A stretch of DNA of 23,860 nucleotides from Ophiocordyceps camponoti-saundersi (nom. inval.) (Eukaryota > Ascomycota > Sordariomycetes > Hypocreales > Ophiocordycipitaceae). This document shows positions 9,981-17,994 of this stretch, piece after piece. The stretch covers positions 1 to 23,860 of the forward strand of contig PDHQ01000442.1 in assembly GCA_003339415.1 (NCBI GenBank), in the 5' to 3' direction. Positions within the stretch are counted from its first letter, which is position 1. Every line of letters starts with the position of its first letter. The notes beneath the pieces are model-generated. The model saw only the letters and a list, made by a program, of their open reading frames with translations. It was not told where the DNA came from and searched no databases. The position numbers and the translations under genes are program-made.

Positions 9981-10572
9981 CTCTCTTTTTTTCGTTTCTC
10001 TGTGCGCGTGTGTGCCTGTCTCTTCTTCGTCTATTTGCCGCTCTGTTCGTCAACCAAGGCTCACCGGCGTTACTCTTTCCCCTCTCTCAGCTACCTACGG
10101 CTACATGGACGGCGAGCACATCTTCTCAGCTTCCATCGTCCTCGTCATGGCCTGCGCCGCCTTTCCGGCCAACGCGGCCAACTCAATGGCGATGCAGACG
10201 GGCCTCGGCCTCCTCCGCTATTTGGGCGAGCGAGGCAACAGCCACATAGGCGCGCGCTACGAGCTACTACTCGCGCTGCATGCCGGTGCGGGTCGGGCGC
10301 TCTCGTCGACGTCATCGTCTTCGCCATCGCCTCCGCCTCCGCCTTCGTCGACCGCGCCAGCAGCCGTCCCCGAGGCGCTGGCGTCGTTCCCTGCCGTCGA
10401 CAATAGTTTTCTCGACCAGCCGCTCCATGACGATAGCGGCATGGACTTGTATCTCTGGGAGGAGGGCTTCGCGTGCCCTACTATGGATCTCGACTTCGAC
10501 CTCGCGCAGCGGACGTCTTCTGCAGCTGCTGGCAACGTCAACTTCTCTGATCTCATGTACAACCATGGGTAA
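8055..10572 (+). CDS. Zn2Cys6 fungal transcription factor (with Fungal_trans middle domain)
   Basis: Six exons join in frame to 685 aa: 8055-8113, 8243-8401, 8456-8496, 8552-8692, 8758-9933, 10091-10572. The binuclear cluster is Cys33, 36, 43, 50, 53 and 60 (C-X2-C-X6-C-X6-C-X2-C-X6-C) with the Gal4-like CSKEKP loop. A linker with SYLRQLEAKAKAL follows (a likely coiled-coil start), then an Asp-rich linker. The regulatory domain covers roughly residues 135-470; its hallmark RRRRVWWSVYSLDR..NPLTIQDDDIGVALP lies at about 335-375. The C-terminus is Ser/Pro-rich, then acidic and aromatic, as in activation regions. It acts in the nucleus; target genes cannot be told. The acceptor of intron 1 could be 8242 or 8278; both keep frame and differ by 12 residues. 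Introns 1 (129 bp) and 5 (157 bp) carry TCC and CT microsatellites. The start at 8055 is the first usable in-frame ATG. Confidence 0.88.
8167..8202 (+). repeat. (TCC)12 microsatellite inside intron 1 of the Zn2Cys6 gene
   Basis: Twelve perfect TCC units lie between the GTGAGT donor at 8114 and the acceptor at 8242 (or 8278). Translations giving poly-Ser or poly-Pro across it come from this intronic repeat. Confidence 0.85.
9942..9976 (+). repeat. (TC)n microsatellite inside intron 5 of the Zn2Cys6 gene
   Basis: An uninterrupted 35-nt TC tract begins 8 nt after the GT donor at 9934-9935. It makes this intron (9934-10090, 157 bp) the longest in the gene and places a pyrimidine tract at its 5' end instead of next to the acceptor. 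Confidence 0.9.
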
Positions 10573-11121
10573 CGGAAGCCGAAAGGAACAAGGAAAAGAA
10601 AACCCCCCCAAAAAAAACAGTTGGCAAACCTGTGGTGTGGAAAGGAGGGAAAAGGGGGTCAGCCACAGTCCGGAGTCCGGAAGGGAAGGGAAGGTTTGCG
10701 GTATGCTAAAAAGGAGGAGAGGATGACGGAATTGAGGGCTCGGTTTAAGCAGTGTCCTGTACGTCGGAGATGGCGTTGTATTGGTAGTTTGGTAGTCACC
10801 TGGGAAGCAAAGACTAGGCCTGAAAGCCAGACCTCTCTTCTCTGTATTCAACTCCGACAACGGCCAAGATGTTTGGGAAGCATATGTTCACGACTGCGAC
10901 GGCAAGATGGAGGGTGGAAGACGACGAGAAAAAGGGAGGGAAGGAAAAGTAACAACAGAAGAAGAAGAAGAAGAAGAAGAAGGTGGTATTTCCCATGTCT
11001 CCATGTTCACGTAAATCTCTCTCTCTCCCTCTCCTTGAACAGATGCCCTCGCAGAAAACAAACAAGAAAAAAAACACACGAAATGGGGGTTGGGGAAAGG
11101 AGAAAGAGGAGAGGGACATGG
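10573..11121. other. Convergent 3' spacer between two Zn2Cys6 genes, with (GAA)8
   Basis: The two regulators end 549 bp apart, stop to stop, so both 3' UTRs should lie here. The stretch is purine-rich on the + strand and contains (GAA)8 at 10958-10981. A doubled TCCGGA motif lies at 10667-10681. No coding frame was credible. No strong AATAAA signal was noticed. Confidence 0.5.
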
Positions 11122-13544
11122 TCAAGCATGAGGATCGATAAAATCCAAGTTCAGACTCTCGTAGTTCCAGAGCGTCGCCAGGTCGCCTAGCTGCTGCTGG
11201 GTGATGTTCCCGAACTCGAGGTGGGGAAAGGTCTCTTCCATGGGGGGCGTCATGGTCAGGTAGGGCTGTTGCGGGGGCGGGGCGGGGTGGTGGTAGTCTG
11301 TCATCAGGACGTTGTTTGGGTCTACGGGGGAAGTCGTGAGGGTGACGGACGGGGGGGGTTCGGTCGTCGGTGGGGGCTCGTGGTGAAGGTGGTGGTGATG
11401 GTGATGGTACGTGGTTGTTTCGGAGTATAGGGTTGATGTGGTGGCGGGCGGGCACGTTGTTGTCGAAGGCTGGATGGGAGGGGAGAGGGCCATCAACGGA
11501 GGCGAGACGGCGGTGTTTCCGTACGACGAGACGTGCGACGATGTTGACGAGGCGGCGGCGGCCGGATCGCCGTACATCGGGGTCGAAGAGGAATTGGCCG
11601 AGGGCGGAGTCGTGTTGGGCGCCGTCCTGACCATCATCTTCTTACGGCGGCGGCTATTCTCGGCCGTACGGAGCGTGGGGCCGGCGGATCTCGTGACCCG
11701 CTGAGAGACGCGGCTTAGGATGTCGTACGATGTTCTCGCCGTTTTGGTCACGTCGGCAAGGCGGCGCAACATGTCGACGGCGCCGTCGACGGCGGCGAGT
11801 ATGTCGTGGCGGCGGGGAATGCTGCCGTCGCCGTCGTGCATGAGCGTGGAGCAGAGGACGGCGGCGGTGTCGAAGATGCAGAAGAGGACGAAGTGGAACT
11901 TTAGGTCGCGGGGGTAGACGTGGTCGAAGAAGCCGTATAGAACGTCCATGAGGCGCAGAGAGTAGTCGATGCCGTCGCTACGGATGCGGAGCTCGTCCGG
12001 GTGAGAGGCGGCTGTGGCGGGCCTCGCCAGGTAGGCACGGATCGGATCGAGGATCATCGAGTACGCCATGGTATGGAGGTAATGGCGATGCAGGACGATC
12101 CACGGCCGCTGCGCGTCGGAGCTCTCGTCGGCACCTTCCAGGGCGTACATGGGCGGGAAGCGGCTCATCCAAGCCTCGATGATGGCCTGGTACTTTAATA
12201 CGTCGGCGGTGCTGACGACGTTTTTGGGTACCCTGAAGTTGAGGGCGAGCTCGGTGATGAGCTCCGACCGCAGCTTCATGTGCAGTAGAGGCGAGGGCGA
12301 GTAGCCTTCGAGCTTCAGGGAGGGCAGACCGACGTCGCAGTCGGTGCGATCGATGATCATCGGACGGGATAGGAGGGCCGAGATTTGCCTTGTATCATGA
12401 CGTTAAGGGGGGGACTCGTGCACGGCATATAGACATATGTGGGATATAGACTCACCAGTCCCAAGTATCCAAGACGCACCACACCCTCCTGCGCATCTCT
12501 CGGTCGAACTCGGACATGTGCCCGACAACAGGTTCTTGGTGAATACCTAAAGATAGGGGGAGGAAAGAAGCTGTCAGTCGTCAGGTCGAGCGGGACGGGG
12601 CGGGCGACGAACCCAGCTCCTGGGCTTCTCTGACGGCGGCGCTGAGAACATGCCAGCATTCGACGAAGCGAGCCTCGGACTTGTACCAGTAGCACGAGTG
12701 CAGCAAGGACTGGACATTGAAGATGTGGTTATTGCCGACCGGGATGACGCTGTGCAGCTCTCGGGCGGCATTATGATAGCTCTCGGTGAGCCGCTGGGTC
12801 GACTCGCCCAGGTCCTGCTCCAGCTGACGCTGCAGGTCGACGTCGGTATACTGGGCGGAGCAGGCGCAGACCATGAGGAGGAGACAAGTCCACTGGAGGC
12901 CCAGGGGCTGGTTATCGGATCTCGAGGCCCACCATTGGCGGTATTCGTCGAGGAAGGATGGAGGATAGATGATGTAGTAATGGTAGTTTACGCTATTGAG
13001 AAAGTTTTGCACGAGCGAATCTAGGAGGCACGATGAGCAGGCAAGGCGACGAGCAGCCGGGGCGCGGCTCACGGACCGGTGTAAGGCCTGGGGGGCAGGA
13101 CCTGGAGGACGCGCTCCAGCTGAGGGGACGAGGCGACGTCGACGTAGAACTGCTTCGAGGGGGCTCTCAGGCGACGATTGGAGGTGGCGAGGCTGGAGAA
13201 GAGGTGGCTGGCGGTGTAGCCCAGGGCGCCAAATCCACTCTCGCCATCGTCCCAAGGACTGGTGTCACTCGAGTCGGTCAATTCATCGTCATGGCTAAGC
13301 TCTCGTTTGCGACCGGCTTCGGTCCGGGTCGAGACGGGGATGCAAGAGCCGAAGCGGCATTTGTCGGCCACCTTGCGCTTCTGACAGTGGTTGCAAGGCC
13401 ATACGCGGTTGCACTACTTGGCGTGTCAGGAAGGGCGTGGAAGAGTTGAAGGATGGAGAGGCTTTTTTTCACCTTTTGTTTGCGACGCTGACATTCAGTG
13501 CAGGCGGTGCGGCCGTGGCCGTTGTCTGGAGGGGTCTCGACCAT
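11122..13544 (-). CDS. Zn2Cys6 fungal transcription factor with His/Pro-rich C-terminus
   Basis: Five exons on the minus strand join to 724 aa: 13544-13473, 13413-13077, 13020-12613, 12546-12456, 12388-11122. The start at 13544 has a good GCCATGG context. The cluster is Cys15, 18, 25, 31, 34 and 43 (C-X2-C-X6-C-X5-C-X2-C-X8-C); intron 1 splits it exactly before Cys25. The regulatory domain contains LLHSCYWYKSEARFVECWHV, then SEFDREMRRRVWCVLDTWDWQISALLSRP (about 284-312) and DCDVGLP, typical of the Fungal_trans family. The C-terminal ~180 residues are low-complexity Ser/Thr/Pro, with a run of six His near residue 630, and end in an acidic, aromatic segment (LWNYESLNLDFID) that could be an activation domain. 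Introns are 56-67 bp; intron 2 uses a weak GTCCGT donor, chosen because only it keeps the frame. Regulatory targets are unknown. Confidence 0.87.
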
Positions 13545-14209
13545 GGCGAGGCGGCGACTAGGAGGTGGTGAGTGAAGGCGGCCGGACAGCGGCGTAGAGG
13601 CGGTGGCTGCCGCTGCTGCTCATGGACGAGGAGCGAGCGCGGGGCATGAGGCTGATGATGACGACGATGAGGCTGAAGACGATGAGGGAAGAGGGGGGAG
13701 AAGGGGGAGGAGGAGAAGGAAGAGCAGGAGGGGGAGGAGGAGGAGGAGGAGTAAGTGAATGAGGTAGGTAGGTAGGTAGGTGGTGTGTGTATTTTAGGGG
13801 GCACTGTATGTGTGTGTACCTACCTAGGTGCGTGTATGTATGCAGGCAGGTAGGTGTGTGTGCTCGTGCTCGTGCTCGTGCTGCATCTCCTTGACTGCTG
13901 TGTAGCGTAGGCTCTGCCGTAGCGTCGGGTGTCTATTCCCTGTATTCGTCTGTAGCTACAGTGTGTGTGCTGAGTGCTTCTCACTGTGCGGTCTCAGAGC
14001 CCTAGGGTGTGCGATGCGAGAAAGATCCGGGATCACGGGCGGCCCGAATGGAGCATGGCCGGGGGGGACGGAGCCGTTTCAACGGCGAGCGGCCGACCGA
14101 GTGCGTGCGCCCGCACCGCGTGTATGTACATATGTGTGTGTATATGTATAGGTATGATGTTTCCACGAAGATATATGGATGAATGCAGGTTGATAAGAGT
14201 GTCGTATGT

Positions 14210-14225
14210 AGTCCGGACTCCGGAG
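14210..14225. promoter_or_regulatory. Overlapping CCGG palindromes, possible Zn2Cys6-type binding site
   Basis: AGTCCGGACT (14210-14219) and CTCCGGAG (14218-14225) are both perfect palindromes and overlap by two bases. They lie about 670 bp upstream of the minus-strand Zn2Cys6 gene start. Paired CCG/CGG triplets are the known recognition pattern of Zn2Cys6 proteins. Assignment to any factor is inference. Confidence 0.25.
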
Positions 14226-15293
14226 ATACAGCACATACATACATACATACATACATACATAGCTCATACGTGCGGATGAATGCGCGGACATGACATGACA
14301 TGAAAGCATGGAGCATCTCAGGCTTGCACACAGTGCGTTGGGGGCTCCTTTGTCTGCCGTCACCAACTCGGACGTCATCTCTTCACTCACACCGCTCGGG
14401 TAGCACCGACATGAAAGGCGAGGTAAGCTCAACAGACACTGCCGTGCGCCCTTTTGCTCTCCCCCCTTGAGACAGACGGGGCCTGGAGAAGAGGGGGCCT
14501 GTCACCATCCCACAGGTGTTATCTTAGAGGTCCCCGGCTGAACCTTGATGCCGGCTGTCGAGACGAGCCAGTGGCGCGGGCTTGGCCCCGTGCCGCGGAG
14601 CGGGTACGCGAGATTGGACGACGCCCTTTGTCGTCGTACAGGTGCAACAAGGACCGTCATCCTGACTTTACGACACAGGGGTAAAAGGTGTGTATCAGTA
14701 CGGACGTGTGTATGTATGTATGTATGTATGTATGTATGTATGAGTACTAGGTATGGTGTGTATCCGTGGTGTGTATCCGTATATACGGACGTACATACGG
14801 ATACACCCTTCAAAATAAACAACAACCTGCCTCCCATCCGTGTTCCGCACCGATATTCTTGACCCTCATATCAGACACGGAGGACCGTCCACCTACAGCC
14901 ACAGACATACCTATCTACCTACATACATACATACATACATACATATGTACATACACATGCACTCCCCTCCCCTCTTCATCAGCCTCGTCCTGCCCTTGAT
15001 CCCATCTGGTCATCCGCCTGCATGCACCCTACCGCATGCAGTACAACAACAAACCCGCACTCTCTCGTCCGCCGCCGGGGACTTGGAACGCCGCAAGCTC
15101 GTACTGTACGACAGCCGTTGCATGTACATATGTAGGTATGGATAGATGTGCATGGGTTTCCGTGATTATGTGTTTACGACAAGCCTTCGTGCATACATAC
15201 AACATACATACATACGTTTCTCACTCTCGAGTCAGCACGGCTTCTTCCGTCGCCATGTCATTCCAGGATCCTAACCTGGTCATGAACTAGGTA

Positions 15294-15327
15294 GACGGCT
15301 GTCGGGCTCATCATCCTGACAGCCGTC
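15294..15327. other. 10-bp perfect inverted repeat (hairpin) downstream of GRC3
   Basis: GACGGCTGTC (15294-15303) and its exact complement GACAGCCGTC (15318-15327) flank a 14-nt centre. The + strand can pair further (a G-U and two G-C pairs), leaving an 8-nt loop. It lies about 120-155 nt beyond the GRC3 stop codon, so it is probably within or just past that gene's 3' UTR. Confidence 0.6.
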
Positions 15328-15449
15328 CGTCTGCCCTCGTGCGAGCAAGTCATCTCTAGTTCTTACGCATCACCCCACCCACCCCGGTCATCCCCCCTGA
15401 CCATCTTCACTCCCCGCCCCCTGCTGCTGGCCCAAGCCGGGGAGCTGCC

Positions 15450-17694
15450 TCACGCCCCGGCTCCGCGGCCGAGGTCTCGCCGGACCCTCCACACCCTGGA
15501 CCCGACTGGGCGCCTCTGGTTGCCCCTCAGCACTTCCACCCAAGGCACCTCCGTAGCCTCGGCAGTGTCGTCGGGCTCCTCGTCCGAGTCCTCGCCGGCT
15601 TGCTCGTATAGGTGCTCCGTGTAAGACCAGGTAGGAGCGTCCAGCTTTCCGTGTACGAGCACGATGCCGCAGCCTCGAGACCTGGCCTCGTTGATCTTGT
15701 CGAGAGGCGTCGGCGTGAGTATCTGCAGCCACCTGTTGGTGGTGTCGACGCCTCGAACCAGGGCCAGGCCTATCGTGCGTGAGTGTCGGGGATCGAGACC
15801 TAGATCGTCGGGGTTGGGAATCACTGGCAGGCCCTCTGGAGACCAGACGACGGTCGGCTCAGACGTCGCGTCGCCCGCGCTCCCCGTGCGGCCGTCCTCG
15901 GAGCGGCCGCGGAACGCTTGGCGGCCATCGACCTCGACCATGGCCAGCACCATACCGTTGATCGCCTCGGCTACCAGGTCCAGCGGAAGCTGATAATCGT
16001 AACGCAGTACGCCCACGAACCCGCGCTGACGACCCCAGAAGGGGACTATGAGCGGTCGGACGGAAGAGAGCGCCTGTGGCGACCAGCCGAGTCTCTTCGA
16101 GCCGCGCGTCGATACCACCGAATGGAAGTAGGACATGGCTTGCATCTCTCTTGACTGTGCTGCCGTCCGCGACCTGGACTCACATGGCTGTGACGGCAGC
16201 AGAGTGAGCTTTCCCGTGGCAACCTCCCCCAGAGCATCGACCGTCTCCGCTGGACCGTCCTCGGACATGTAGATGACGTCCACGGGGCGCACCTTAGTCA
16301 CCACATCCACCAGAAACTCCAATCCAAGGCTGAGAATCCATCCAGGCGTGTTGATGATCAGAGGACAGTTACGGAGCGTATGACGGTAGTAATCATACAG
16401 GTCCAGGGCACACTCCAGATGCAGCTCCGTCGTCGAAGCCAGGTTGACCGAAGCCAGCGAGTGACATCTAACCACCTTGTAGGCCTCGTCGTCGAGACTA
16501 GGATGCGTAAAGGGTACCCCGAGGTTGGGATGGCTAATGTGAGCCAGAGACACCGTCCCAGGCGGGCCGTACTCCGGTTGCCCCGGGTCGAGGTCCAGCA
16601 CTGCCACGCCCGCCACGACCGTACGGACGGACTCGTCATCCGTATTCGTCAACAGCCGATTGGTGAGGAATCGCGAAAATGTCGACTTCCCTGCCGATTT
16701 CGGACCGCAAATGAGAGCGGAAACAGGCTCACGCCGAGAAGCGGACTCTACGATAGATGCCAATTTGATATTCCATTTCGGTGGACATACGAGCTGCTGT
16801 ACCACAGATCCTCTAGGGGCGTCATCCGAGTCACCAAGCTGGGATCTGTCAGTAGATCAGTGTTAGAATTGTGGTCAGGGTCGCTAACAAATGAGAAGGA
16901 CGTCGGTCTCCGTGGCCGTGACTCCATCGTTTCCAAGGGCAGGTCATTCCATATATTTCGGAACAATGGTGAGAGCCTGCCCAACTTCCTCAAACCTTCT
17001 GCCTCGGGGTCGTGGTGAAGCTCAAGACTGGTATTTTCCTTGGTACGCAAAATTGGTATCGCATGACAATGAGGTGCATGTATCCAATGAATGCTTTGCG
17101 AAGGCCCGAGAACTGCCCCGATCACCGTCACCTCGCCTGTCAATACGCGGACGCCAAAGCTTCCAATGAAAAGAAGGCGCTGCGAGACAATCAGCCGAGG
17201 CTTCGTATAAAGAACGGCGATGATTCTCCTACTTCGGCTTCTTCAAGGTGTAGTTCCAGCTTGTCATCCTGAACCCGATGCTTGCAGTCGGACAGGGACA
17301 AGGAGGAGTAAACGGCTTTTTTCGGTTCCGTCGCGGTGCTAGATCATGTCAGGTTCGCCTAAGCTTTCGTGCAGGGGAAGCGATGATGCCGACTTGGATC
17401 CTTGTCGGTGCGCTGCATCGCCACTCGGAGAGATCTGGCTGGCTGCGACTTTGGTTGCTGGTTTCGATCGATCGCGCTTCGGCTGCAGAGGCATGAACGG
17501 GTTCGAAGACGGCTCCGGGGAGGAAGAAAGGGATTCTTCATCCTTCGCAGAGGCAGCTAAGCGCCGTCGAGCTGCCAGTGCGCTAATCGCGCTCACGGCT
17601 GCTGCTTCAAAGATGAGCGACTGGACCAAATGATGATGAATGGCTTACGTGTGGGAGCTGCCACCTTGCGCCGCTTATTAGACGACGAAGACAT
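15450..17694 (-). CDS. grc3: Polynucleotide 5'-hydroxyl kinase GRC3 (pre-rRNA ITS2 processing)
   Basis: Five exons on the minus strand join to 679 aa: 17694-17649, 17601-17394, 17338-17233, 17179-16889, 16838-15450. The N-terminus MSSSSNKRRK looks like a nuclear localisation signal; a disordered Ala/Ser-rich segment follows to about residue 85. The Clp1/Grc3-type N-terminal domain has ERLLFIGSFGVRVLTGEVTVIGA (about 120-142) and HWIHAPHCHAIPILR. The kinase domain has Walker A GPKSAGKST (262-270), DLDPGQPEYGPPG (about 299-311) and INTPGW (379-384). The conserved end VEVLRGNQRRPVGSRVWRVRRDLGR is present. GRC3 phosphorylates the 5' end made by Las1 cleavage in ITS2, in the nucleolus, and also takes part in rDNA transcription termination in yeast. 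Introns are 47-55 bp. The donor at 17393 (GTCGGC) is weak, but a CTGAC branch site precedes its acceptor. Intron 1 could end at 17602 or 17605. GRC3 is divergent from RPA34. Confidence 0.9.
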
Positions 17695-17994
17695 GTTGAC
17701 AGCAGAGAGATTGCAATAATTGAGATAGACAGGTCTATTAGAGAAGAGTCTTGTCTCGGTTTCACTTCGGTCTTCAGGCAACGTCGTCGAAGTGAGAAGC
17801 CAAACTTCAAGTCTTATCGATAATGAGACGCGCTAAACACGCGCGCGCGAGCGTCAGTCTGTCAAGAAAAAAAACTCTGCTTACATAAGTACAATGCGGG
17901 TATCTTCGTCGTCAGTTCTTCACGGTTTTTCGTTACTTTTTTTCTCTCCTTCCTTGTCGACGCGCATCCCGCAACGCGCACTGCCTCGCCCGCG
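17695..17994. promoter_or_regulatory. Shared 300-bp divergent promoter of GRC3 and RPA34
   Basis: This is the whole gap between the two start codons, so both promoters and both 5' leaders must fit in it. On the + strand the last ~60 bp before RPA34 are pyrimidine-rich (TTTTTTTCTCTCCTTCC), a usual fungal transcription-start pattern. A CG-alternating stretch (CGCGCGCGCGAGCG) lies around 17840-17852. I saw no exact copy of the yeast PAC or RRPE ribosome-biogenesis motifs. Confidence 0.7.

Larger units (their letters stand above)
13545..15449. other. Microsatellite-rich spacer: promoter of the minus-strand regulator and 3' region of GRC3
   Basis: No gene is supported. Near the regulator start the + strand holds (GGA)n around 13733-13751, GTAG repeats around 13762-13780 and GCTCGT repeats around 13863-13883, probably its leader and promoter. 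Tetranucleotide tracts lie at 14233-14260 (ACAT x7), 14711-14742 (TATG x8) and 14921-14944 (ACAT x6). A pair of overlapping palindromes (14210-14225) and an inverted repeat (15294-15327) are noted separately. His/Tyr/Thr- or Cys/Met/Tyr-rich translations here come from the tetranucleotide repeats. Confidence 0.55.

Noticed and set aside
9934..10406. Continuation of the large Zn2Cys6 exon through the TC tract
   Set aside because: The peptide turns into Ser/Leu repeats and then unrelated Arg-rich sequence, while splicing at 9934/10090 restores the conserved ATYGYMDGEHIFSAS-type domain end in frame.
13645..13675. C-box and D-box-like TGATGA...CTGA spacing suggestive of a C/D snoRNA
   Set aside because: The boxes are far too close, there is no terminal stem, and the sequence is part of a GAC/GAT-rich low-complexity stretch.
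14409..14690. Possible tiny gene starting at ATG 14411 followed by a GTAAGC donor
   Set aside because: Only four codons precede the donor and no downstream exon with a convincing frame or motif could be chosen.
14233..14944. Regularly repeated ACAT/TATG tracts as a CRISPR-like or satellite array
   Set aside because: They are simple tetranucleotide microsatellites without unique spacers, and this is eukaryotic DNA.
17470..17490. tRNA B-box-like GGTTCGAAGAC
   Set aside because: It lies inside a GRC3 coding exon, with no matching A box or cloverleaf around it.
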